A stretch of DNA of 64,000 nt. Origin: Burhinus oedicnemus. Its lineage: Eukaryota; Chordata; Aves; Charadriiformes; Burhinidae. The notes under the pieces were generated by a model. The model was not told where the DNA came from. It made no database searches and saw nothing but the letters and a program-made list of their open reading frames with translations. How positions within the stretch are numbered: position 1 is the stretch's first letter; each line of letters starts with the position of its first letter. The stretch is from assembly GCA_008921705.1 (NCBI GenBank), contig VFFE01007486.1, forward strand, positions 3,665,044 through 3,729,043, read 5' to 3'. The position numbers were made by a program, and so were the translations under genes. Shown piece after piece: positions 53,018-61,900 of the stretch.

Positions 53018-55224
53018 ATTCCTTCTTTCCTCAGTCTTCAAACAGAAGGAAAACGAGCTTGAGGAGTCACTTATTGCTGGTTCTTCAAGCAATTGCTATG
53101 TCATTAAATCAATCTTTTTTTTTTCCAATCCCTTTTTCTGCAGCCAGCCAGCCATACAGTACTCATTCGCTCATGAGCCTAGTCGATCCCATGTCTTATG
53201 ATGATAATAAAAAGTCATTTAGAAGTCTACACCACTTATTTTAAATTCAGGGATAGCATAACTAATAAAACATGTAACAGCACTTCTCAGCACCTTTTCA
53301 CAGAAATGGAGCACAATTTTCAGTCTTAAAAACATTCAGATCCAAACATTCAAAAGCTTTCAAGCAACCACTTCTGTGCTTTTAAAGGAAAATGTGAACA
53401 ATAACTCAGAGGGCTGAGCCTTTCCTGCTAGCATGGCCCTATGTGAGAGGCACCTCATAGCAGCCTTTTCCCTAGGGCAAGTGAGAAAGGGAGCAGGATT
53501 CAAAACATCTTCCTGCCTCCTTCCATGAGCAATTAATCTGCTCCCCTTGAGCAGTCAGCACACTAATCTTCATGCTAGCTCATTTATAGCAGCTGGTCAC
53601 TATAGTTGTCCACTGAAATCTTTGCTCACCTCCAACTGCTAGAAGCCAACTCCTGCCTCTGCTGACAGAGAGAAAAGGAAAGCAGACAGCCAGGTCACAC
53701 TCACCTCTTATTGCCTGGGCATGCAGGGAGGTGGGGATAGCCTCAAGATTTTTCCATCAGTCGGTCTATCCCAGTGTAAAGGCTGTTAGAATAGAATAGC
53801 ATCAAACTTCCTTCAGAGGCTATGGGCCAATATACATCAAAGGTATCACAGTAAGTAAAAATATGATCTGGTCTCACATTCAGTAGTATGGAGTCATCAG
53901 CAAACATACAGCGCTAGAGAGAAAGCTCTTCCCAAATATATAACCTGGGATTTTTGTATTGCATCTCCTGGGTATAGAAGTGTTTGACAAGATTTATAAA
54001 ATTGAATACATCAGAGAAGGGGAACATAGAGGTTTAATAGCTTCTGGTCATGAGTCAGGTCAGAAAGACATGGAGACTTGCTTGTGATCTCAGGGCAGAT
54101 AGTGTCCGTGGTTCCTGATTACGTTTCCAGCAGCTATCATTTCAAAAGTCTATACCACCTCCACCAAAACAGAAAGTAAATATAAAAAACCTCACTCCAG
54201 TATCCCACAATATCCACACTTCCACCAGCAACTAAATAAGATTCATTTTAAATTCACACTTGAATTATTGTTATAAAGCCAATAAAAACAAAATATGAAG
54301 CCCTACTGAAGAGTAGTTTTAATTTGACAGCATTTCTGAAGCATCTGGGGAAATCTGCTGTCTACGAATGCTGCATAAATTCTGCTGTTGTTTTCTACAG
54401 CACTGCAAAAGGAGAACTTCCAAGTGTCGTTCACAGCAGGAAATGCCTTCAGCCTATTTCTACCCACAACCAATAATTCTTAAGTTAATATCTGGTGGGC
54501 CCCTCCAAGCATTTCAAAACAGCATGCTTTCTGCAGTGGTCTGGTAAGAACTGTATGACCTACAAAAATCAGTAGTGTGAGTTGTGCCATCTCATAATGA
54601 CATGTTCTCATGTCAGTTCTGTTTACTGTATCAGTGATGTGAGTTGTGATTAGAAAAAAAGTAGCATATGGTGATTAAAAGAGATTTTTTTCTTTTTATG
54701 CCTTTTTCCTCTTTCTTTGCAAAAGAAAAAGAAACAAAAACCTATTCAGATCCCTGCTATCCTATTCCTACTCCATCCCTCCTCAAATCCCTCAGTCATA
54801 AAGTGTTCATGGTATTCATCGCGACTTAGAACATAAGAAAGGGATCTTCCGTTCCACTTATCACTGCATTAAGCTTGCTTCCCTTTCATAGGAAAGTTTC
54901 ATCCTACTTATTTATCATGTTATTTATTATACAAAACCAGACTTAAAATATCCCTGTATTCACAAACTTTTTATATGCCATAAGACTAAAAGAGCAGTTT
55001 ATAGACCATCAGACCATAAGTCCAGTCATTCTGTTAACAGTAGCTAATATGGGATCTCTAAGAAGAAACACAAAAACAAGGCGTATGTAGCATGTTTATA
55101 TATTCAAATTGATATCACAATCCACACAGATGATAATGAAAGCTGCACTGATCATCTCATTTTCATCTCGTCCACCAACTTTTTGGGCCTTTCAAGCTGG
55201 CCTATTACTCGTATAGCTAGAACT
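53018..55224. other. Unique DNA, no gene seen
   Basis: Includes a possible old repeat at 54825. No coding landmarks. Confidence 0.5.
54825..55075. repeat. Possible very old interspersed repeat
   Basis: The words 'ttagaacataagaaaggg' (54827) and 'tagaccatcagaccataagt' with 'ccagtcattctgttaacagt' (54999-55040) recall an old amniote repeat with 'acataagaac..ggccatac', 'gtcagaccaaaggtccatc' and 'ccagtatcctg'. The two pieces are separated by about 150 bases of unrelated sequence. Support is weak. Confidence 0.28.
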
Positions 55225-55272
55225 TGCAGTGAGTTAATGGCTGTGACAGTTTATGCCAGCTGAGGATCTGGT
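55225..55272. repeat. Palindromic interspersed repeat, half copy
   Basis: The right arm is recognisable as 'gacagtttatgccagctgag' followed by 'gatctggttc', preceded by an eroded centre 'gagttaatggctgt'. The left arm is not recognisable. It is the third member of the family seen at 5.73 and 40.25 kb. Confidence 0.5.
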
Positions 55273-56040
55273 TCTAAACTTCTAGCCACATCTCATTTAA
55301 GATTAAAAAACACACATCCTATCAAATATATCTATTTGATATTATGAAAAGTGCATTAGGAAACTAAATTAGATAATTTCAAAAGTGTTTGCTTTTTTTT
55401 TAAAGAAAGGTGCATGCTGGAAGACACTTTTATTTATTAAAGTGCATTTTTTTCTATGAACCTTTTAAAGCTCAAAGAAATAGCAACAAAAAAAAACGCA
55501 GAGTAAAAGATAGAGCATTAAAATCTCATTGTGGTGTACACTAGAGTCATTTGGACGATTATGCGAAAAATGAATTTTCAAGCTACTGTCCTGTTCTTTA
55601 GATTTTAACATTAGCTTCGGGATTATGCATTTCAGAAGCAGACAATACCTACTCAGTTAGAAAGAGATTACTTTAAGTCTTCTTTATGAAAAACCAGGGA
55701 GAAGTAGGAGCCTTAAGCTCACGGCTATGTCTGTTTTAACTGTGCTGACCCCATTTGTGTTTCACTGCATCAATGCTGAGAGCCTTGCTCTGCTTTGAAA
55801 GGTCAGAGATTTGAGGAGCTATTGCTTATGGACTGTGTTCTTGTTTCTGGCTATTTGATGACAGTACTTTTTAAATGCTCATCAAATAGACGCGGGTTTA
55901 CATTTTTCAAATTCCATTCTTCAGAAAAGAAAAATCACCTTCTTTCAATTCATAAGGCTAAAAAAGTCAAGTCAAAGTACAAAAGTACAATTTCTTGGTG
56001 CGTCTGCTCTATCCTTATTTGTTCCATTTTGAGTGACTGA

Positions 56041-56294
56041 GTATTTGATTCAGCTCAGGCAGCCACCACTCCCAGTTCCTGAGCCCCAGCCAGGTCTCTC
56101 AGGCCCATTCACAATTCCAGCACTAACTTTCCATAATTATTTTATTTCCTTAATCTTCCCAATGGCTGGTTCAGCCCCAGGTGGGCCTCATTCCTCTCCA
56201 AGTTCAATAAGACAGTCTCTTACTCCCTCTGCTCTCCTGTCTCCTCCAATTTTGATTTTTGCTGGCAGCCTCACAGTATCTCCTCTCTCTCTTT
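56041..56294. other. Pyrimidine-rich stretch (plus strand)
   Basis: About 250 bases are dominated by C and T on the plus strand ('ttactccctctgctctcctg', 'tctcctctctctctttta'). It ends at the (CA)n repeat. No gene was recognised. Confidence 0.65.
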
Positions 56295-56329
56295 TACACA
56301 CACAAACACACACATGCACGCACACACAA
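56295..56329 (+). repeat. (CA)n microsatellite, interrupted
   Basis: CA dinucleotides interrupted by 'aaa', 'tg' and 'cg'. It sits exactly at the switch from a pyrimidine-rich to a purine-rich plus strand. Confidence 0.88.
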
Positions 56330-56339
56330 TAGCATGGGA

Positions 56340-56630
56340 AATGCCTCAACCATTTGGAGAGAAACAAAGGCAAATTGCAATTTTCCACACCTAGAAAAGA
56401 AGGGAATGAAAGGATGGCAAAAAAAAAAGACAGTATGAGGGAGAAAGGAGGACCACAAAACTTCAAAACTTTAAATAGAGAAAATGGAAGGAAAACCAGG
56501 AAGAGTTTAAATATAGCAGTAGAAAAACAGAGAAAAAAAATGCTATTCATATATAAAAGGATGAGAAAAAATACAAGAGATATTGGAGATGAACAGGAAA
56601 TGTAAAACCAGAAAACCCGTAAGCCTCAAA
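56340..56630. other. Purine-rich stretch (plus strand)
   Basis: About 290 bases are dominated by A and G on the plus strand ('gagggagaaaggaggacc', 'aaaatggaaggaaaaccagg'). The 83-codon open frame inside (56354-56605) is Lys/Arg/Glu-rich because of this composition and is not credible as a gene. Confidence 0.65.
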
Positions 56631-57030
56631 TAACCCAAAGCTCTATGTAGCTGCTGCAATTTCTACCTATCTGCCAAAGTATCTAATCTCTAGAAGTGTC
56701 TAAAAAGATGTAAAAACCCCAACCTATGTCATCTTTTTCAATTATTATTTTCTAACTCTTAGCTTATCACACAGTATTCTTGAAGTTGAAAATGTTAACT
56801 GCTGAAGCCTTCCTTCGGCTTTTTCCACAATACGTTAACCTGGAGTGCAATACATATCATTATGCAAGTGTAATGCTGCATGCTACACCCTGGTGTAGCA
56901 TCTAACTGTAGTCTACAGAGACGAAGTCTGTCGGCTGCAGCTTAATAAACTATTTAAATACGTGGCTGATTTAAAGCTACAGCTATGCCTAACCTGTGGA
57001 ATCCAGGCATGCTTCCCAGCTCCTACAGCC

Positions 57031-57077
57031 ATGTGTGTGTGCGTGCGTGTGTGTGCGCGCATGTGTGTGTGTGTGTG
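57031..57077 (+). repeat. (GT)n/(GC)n alternating purine-pyrimidine tract
   Basis: GT units with embedded GCGC ('gtgtgtgcgcgcatgtgtgt') give about 47 bases of almost perfect purine-pyrimidine alternation, a classic Z-DNA-forming pattern. Confidence 0.9.
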
Positions 57078-57260
57078 CCCCAGCTGCACCCTGGCTCCAT
57101 GCTAACTCCCTTCCACCCTCCGCCCCCACACCCCGGTTTCCGGCCCAGCCAGGTCCCCCCTGGATGATCAGGGACATGGCTATGGCGCACACCCCACAGT
57201 TCAGACAGAGCCTCTGGGAGTCATCTAGCGTTCCGTTTGCAGCAGCCTGAAGCAGAGCTT
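57078..57260. other. GC-rich patch next to the (GT)n tract
   Basis: C-rich sequence ('cccttccaccctccgccccc') with a few CpGs, falling back to AT-rich DNA after 57260. No recognisable coding motif in any frame. Confidence 0.5.
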
Positions 57261-59322
57261 TGACTCGGGGTAATTATTTTGTGAGCTGAGACTTGTATGA
57301 ATATTGTTCGCTAATAGTTTTGCTGTGAAAGAGCATATCTTTTCTCACTCTCAAAAGCAGAAATTAGTTCAGTTCATTTTTTAAAGAAATTACTTTAACA
57401 GCTTGTGCCATATTTATGCAAAGGAATACAAGCACACAGCAGGGCCAATCTGGTAATAAAGGACACACTGGCTTGGAAAAAGCAACCAGAGCATTCACGT
57501 GGCCACATCGCCATGCACTGCACTGGAAGTATACTCCTAGGTGTCACTAGTTCATGCTTGGCCATCTGTATTTTGTCAACAATAGCAATTCACTTTTTAA
57601 TGAATGTTTAAAGTCTCAATTCCCCTAGGAGTAACAGCTATAGAGAGCATCAGCTATTGCTGAAAGAACAGGGATTCTAGGAATAAACAGAATATTGTAG
57701 AATGGCAAACAGGAACCAGTGACCTCATTATTCTGGAAAATATCTCCTTTTGAACCACAAGGAACTCTGACAATTGTAAAGGTTTAGTCTTGAACAATGG
57801 AGTTTCACAGAGATAGAGTGAAAGCAAAATTGAGCCCCCTGTGTACTTATGGCAGTTCTTTATTATGTGCCATATATTATCATGTTGTGTTGTGTTTTGC
57901 TTTATCGTTGTTGCATCTTTATTAAAGATGGGCCAGAAATAAAACCCAGATGTAAACATACCTGCACTTCCAAGGCACTTGGCTTTAGCTAAGAACACGG
58001 CAGCTGAAAGCCATCCTCAGCACATTTTGTTCTAGAAGGTTTATATTCTTCTTCTCTTAAAAACAAAAACCAAGGAAAACACTTAAAATAGCAAATAAAA
58101 TCTCAGTGTTGTAAAATAATTATGTATTATGTTTTTTGCTGTGGTTTAAAGGAATCCGGTTATGCAGGTATGGGGAATGACTCTGACTTTAAAGAGAAAT
58201 GAAGGAGGATAGCAATTTTGCTCCCTAGTCTGCAGAATACTAAGAACACAGGACACATTCTTGTCCTAAAATCAAGGGATTTCCTTTGTTTAGGCTTATT
58301 AGGCGAATTACAGACTGGTGTCTTGCAGTCAGACACTGAGGTCTGCACTGGATTATTGAGCTGTAGGACACAAAACCATATAAAGCAAGAGATGTCATTA
58401 TTCCGATGACAATGGAGGAGAAAAATATCCACTGCTGACAGGCCTACTCACTCACAAGTCCATTGGTGTCAACATACATAGCAGTAGAGCCAGAATAGCT
58501 TAGGAAAGAGTTTGTTACATCTGGTTAAAAGGGAAGTGTAAGAGCTAAAGGGGAGCAAAATACTGTATGTCAATATTTGCCCTACTGAGGAACAGCAGAC
58601 ACATACTGGAACTGAAGGATACCATATATAAAGAAGTAAGTAACCACATGTATTATTTCAGCCCTGTGCCCCAGCTGTAAAACATTATTTGAAGTTATAA
58701 GGTTATAATAGTTGCACAGCTGTGGGAAGGTGAGGGTCATCCATTTTACATACATATTCAAATTAAGAATGCAGGGCTGCTGGCACAGAGCATCAGCAAT
58801 GATATGGCCTCAAAGGTAGGAATCCACAGAAAGACCATCAAAAATCTCTTTCCATTTTCTCTTTGGGAGATGGATGTGAATTTTTTCACTCCTCTCTTGG
58901 TTGTTCCTGGTTAGGCCTGAAGATGGAAAATTATGAACAACCTGGGCACTTAAAGTACAGATTCACAGAAAATTCAGGAATCTAAGTAAAAAAAAACATA
59001 CAAAAGGGCCTGATTTACACCTAAATCAGGTGATGCTTAAATCCCCTAAGTGCTTTCTTTTTCAATAATCAAATGTGTTTCTTGAATGACACATCTGTTC
59101 ATGACTAGAACTGCCCTGGCTAGACTTTCCTTAAGCCCCATCTGGATACAGAAACTAGATGTTTTCCACATATGAATATGCCTGCACAGCAATACACAGG
59201 TCACATGTACCTCAACTAGCTCTTAATGAACTAGTCTGGGTACCAGAAGCTCATAATGTATCACTCCCCATAGGCTAATGTATCCTGTTTTGATATGTCT
59301 TCATGACCTTCCACTACGTCAA
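57261..59322. other. Unique DNA upstream of the CR1 cluster, no gene seen
   Basis: Contains the small hairpin at 59009. The 114-codon minus frame at 57654-57998 is unrecognised. Confidence 0.55.
59009..59030. repeat. Short perfect hairpin
   Basis: Nine-base arms 'cctgattta' and 'taaatcagg' pair perfectly around 'cacc'. The word 'tgatttacacc' also belongs to the palindromic family at 40.25 kb, so this may be a scrap of it. Otherwise it is a chance stem. Confidence 0.35.
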
Positions 59323-59449
59323 AGAAAAACAGAATTGCTGAGGTCAGAAGGGGCCTCTGAAGATCATCTGCTATGAACCCCTGCTTAAAGCAAGGTCAAC
59401 TAGAGCAGGTTGCTCAGGATCACGTTCAGCTGCGTTAGGTTTTTACAAA
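59323..59449 (-). mobile_element. Older CR1 3' UTR, 3'-terminal half (left part of a split copy)
   Basis: Read on the minus strand, this is the terminal part of an avian CR1 3' UTR. It contains the familiar run of words: a sequence meaning 'gatcctgagcaacctgctc', then the 'gatgatcttcagaggcccc' block, then 'ctcagcaattctg' near the tail. On the plus strand it shows as 'gctgaggtcagaagg', 'gatcatctgctatgaa' and 'agagcaggttgctcaggatc'. The terminal octamer repeat has decayed into an A/G-rich end at 59323-59335. The copy breaks off at 'ggtttt' exactly where the younger plus-strand CR1 starts, and it resumes at 61111. Confidence 0.88.
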
Positions 59450-61111
59450 TACATTAACAAAAAGAGAGCCAGGGAGAATCTCCACCCTTTATTGGATGCA
59501 GATGGGAAAGATTGTCAACAAAGATGAGGAGAAGGCTGACATACTTAATGCCTTCTTTGCCTCAGTCTTTAATAGTAAGACCAGTCATCCTCAGGGTATT
59601 CAGCCCTCTGAGCTGGAAGACAGGGATGGAGAGCACAATAAACCCCCCATAATCGAGCAGGATACAGTTAGTGACCTGCTACACCACCTGGACAGCCACA
59701 AGTCTATGGGGCCAGATGGGATCCACCCGAGAGTCCTGAGGGAACTGGCAAAGGAGCTTGCCAAGTCACTCTCCATCATCTATTAGCGGTCCTGGTCAAT
59801 GGGGGAGGTCCCAGACAACTGGAGGCTTGCCAATGTGACACCCATCTACAAGAAGGGCCAGAAGGAAGATCCAGGCAACTACAGACCTGTCAGCCTGACC
59901 TCAGTACCAGGAAAGATCATGGGATGGTTCATCCTGAAGTGCACTCATGCAGCATGTGAAGGACAACCAGGGGATCAGGCCCAGCCAGCATGGGTTCATG
60001 AAAGGCAGGTCCTGCTTGACCAACCTGATCTCCTTTTATGATCAGGTGGATGAAGGAAAGGCTGTGGATGTTGTCTACTTGGACTTTAGTAAGGCCTTTG
60101 ACACAGTCTCCCACAGCATTCTGCTAGAGAAACTGGCAGCCCGTGGCTTAGACAGGTGTACTCTTTGCTGGGTTAAAAACTGGCTGGATGGCCGAGCCCA
60201 AAGAGTTGTGGTGAATGGCGTTAAATCCAGCTGGCGGCAGGTCTCAAGCAGTGTTCCTCAGGGCTCAGTTTTGGGGCCAGTCTTGTTTAATACCTTTATT
60301 GATGATCTGGACGAGGGGATTGAGTGCACCCTCAGTAAGTTTGCAGATGACATCAAATTAAGCAGCAGTGTTGATCTGCTTGAGGGTAGGAAGGCTCTGC
60401 AGAGGGATCTGGACAGACTGGATCGATGGGCTGAAGCCAATTACATGAGGTTTAACAAGGCCAAGTGCTGGGTCCTGCACTTTGGTCACAACAACCCCAG
60501 GCAACGCTACAGGCTTGGGGAAGAGTGGCTGGAAAGCTGCCTGGCAGAAAAGGATCTGGGGGTTCTGGTGGACAGCCGGCTGAACATGAGCCAGCAGTGT
60601 GCCCAGGTAGCCAAGAAGGCCAACAGCATCTTGGCCTGTATCAAAAATAGTGTGGCCAGCAGGAGTAGGGAAGTGATCGTGCCTCTGTACTCAGCATTGG
60701 TGAGGTCCCGCCTCAAATACTGTGTTCAGTTTTGGGCACCACAGTATAGTAGGGATATTAAGGTGCTGGAACGTGTCCAGAGAAGGGCAACAAAGCTGGT
60801 GAGGGGTCTGGAGAACATGTCTTATGAGGAGCAGCTGAGAGAATTAGGATTGTTTAGTCTGGAGAAGAGAAGACTGAGGCGAGACCTTATTGCTCTCTAC
60901 AACTACCTGAAAGGAGGTTGTAGTGAGATGGGTGCTGGTAACTAGCGATAGGACAAGAGGAAATGGGTTCAAGTTGCACCAGGGGAGGTTTAGGCTGGAC
61001 ATTAGGAAGAATTTTTTCACTGAAAGAGTTATCAAACATTGGAACAGGCTGCCCAGGGAGGTGGTTGAGTCACCATCCCTAGATGTGTTTAAAAGTCATG
61101 TAGATACAGCA
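59450..61111 (+). mobile_element. CR1 LINE, 5'-truncated and 3'-tail-less, nested in an older CR1
   Basis: This is a non-LTR retrotransposon copy of the avian CR1 clade. It starts in the linker upstream of the reverse transcriptase, so the ORF1, endonuclease and 5' UTR portions are absent. Such 5' truncation is the usual outcome of target-primed reverse transcription. The coding similarity runs from about 59460 to about 61100 and ends with the conserved C-terminal stretch ([23 protein letters not shown]). The copy then stops abruptly around 61110, roughly 100 bases short of the usual CR1 3' end. It has no ATTCTATG-type terminal repeat. Both flanks are parts of one older minus-strand CR1, so this copy is the younger of the two. 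A TTTT is shared at both junctions, compatible with a very short target duplication or microhomology. Family assignment is from recognised protein motifs; the subfamily is not determined. Confidence 0.93.
59496..61110 (+). pseudogene. CR1 ORF2 reverse transcriptase pseudogene (partial)
   Basis: In an intact CR1, ORF2 encodes an endonuclease plus reverse transcriptase that copies the element RNA into a nicked genomic site. Here only the RT and C-terminal part remain. The fingers motif (NYRPVSLTS, near 59880), RT motif A ([11 protein letters not shown], near 60079), motif B ([10 protein letters not shown], near 60253) and the catalytic FADD of motif C (60340-60351) are all readable. The lesions are clear. 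A frame change lies near 59508. An in-frame TAG at 59784-59786 stands where the family usually has CAG (Gln). A frameshift near 59940-59950 separates the segment ending at 60041 from the 332-residue segment 59947-60945. A deletion of about a dozen bases near 60930 changes frame again, and similarity resumes in the frame open from 60923. A four-codon gap after YDQV is likely, judged from memory of related copies. The element cannot make a functional protein, but its low damage suggests moderate age. Confidence 0.93.
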
Positions 61112-61268
61112 CATTTTGAAATATCTCCAGGTACAGAGACTCCACAAAATTTCTGGGCATCCTGTTCTAGGATGATGTGTTGACTATCCTGACCACAGTG
61201 AAAGAGCTTTTTCTTATGTTTAAACAGAATTTCTTGTCTTTGAGTATACTGATTGCTTCTTGTGTTGC
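61108..61268 (-). mobile_element. Older CR1 3' UTR, upstream half (right part of the split copy)
   Basis: This resumes the minus-strand CR1 interrupted at 59449. On the plus strand it reads 'ttttgaaatatctccagg', 'agagactccacaaaatttc', 'gggcatcctgttct', then 'cacagtgaaagagctttttc' and 'cagaatttcttgtctttgag'. This is the usual order of the avian CR1 3' UTR complement immediately after the block seen at 59323-59449. The two halves abut in the element with only a TTTT overlap. Similarity fades around 61265-61270. Confidence 0.85.
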
Positions 61269-61479
61269 TGGGGCTCAGGCTCAGCAAGCTCAGGTTCTGC
61301 ACTAGGCACAGCTCTCAGCCCCTTGTCTGCAACCAGGACACTGAACTTTTTCTATAGCTGCAGATCTGAAGGCAGAGCAGGAGTGGTTTGCCTGATGCCA
61401 GAAGTCAAAGACTTCACCAGCATGGGGGTCTCTGACATCAATGCCTCTGCCTGCCCCTCCCTTTATACAGTTGGCGTTC

Positions 61480-61750
61480 AGGCTTTTGCAGCTACAAGGT
61501 CTTGGAGAAGATCTCATCAAACTCCTTGCCTTGTCTCTGATGCTATTTAGTCTGTAGACCTCCTCCTGCAGATCTTTTAACTTTGTGACACAGATCCTCT
61601 ATCAGTACACACCTCCTGCAGCCAAGGACACGACCTCCCCCAGTCTCAGCGAGGCATCCCTATGACCACGGACCTGCAGAGCTGCAACCTCCCTCTGGAG
61701 CTCAGGTTCAGTTGATGCCAGAGGAAGTTGCCTTAGCTACTGCCCCATGA
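61480..61750 (-). pseudogene. Degraded CR1 ORF1-like coiled-coil fragment
   Basis: CR1 ORF1 encodes an RNA-binding, partly coiled-coil protein that packages element RNA. On the minus strand, 61533-61583 translates to KLKDLQEEVYRLNSIRD, which resembles the heptad-rich LQEEV-RL-SIR region of avian CR1 ORF1. Upstream on the same strand, ELQREVAALQ (about 61680-61710) is also coiled-coil-like, but two stop codons intervene. The whole 61270-61900 interval is more GC-rich than its surroundings, as CR1 5' regions are. It may belong to the same older minus-strand element (with ORF2 lost by internal deletion) or to an independent copy. The assignment rests on a short motif recalled from the family, so it is tentative. 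Confidence 0.42.
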
Positions 61751-61900
61751 CAGGTCACCACCGTTGTTAAGCACATGTACACCATCTTCAACAGAGTTTC
61801 TGGCTCCCTCCTGTGCACCCCTCTGCCCAAACTGGCAGACTGCTGCATCTGCTGGTTGCCTCTGTTAGCTACACTCTGTTACACATCTGTGTCACACAGG
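61751..61900. other. GC-richer stretch right of the CR1 ORF1-like fragment
   Basis: The base composition continues that of 61270-61750, and the stretch may be more of a degraded CR1 5' region on the minus strand. No recognisable protein motif is present. The boundary with AT-rich unique DNA is near 61900. Confidence 0.3.

Noticed and set aside
56188..56605. 120-codon minus and 83-codon plus frames around the (CA)n tract
   Set aside because: They encode compositionally biased peptides from the pyrimidine/purine tracts and microsatellite.
60258..60716. Minus-strand and alternate-frame open stretches over the CR1 RT
   Set aside because: Shadows of the RT coding sequence; the plus-frame RT motifs are unambiguous.
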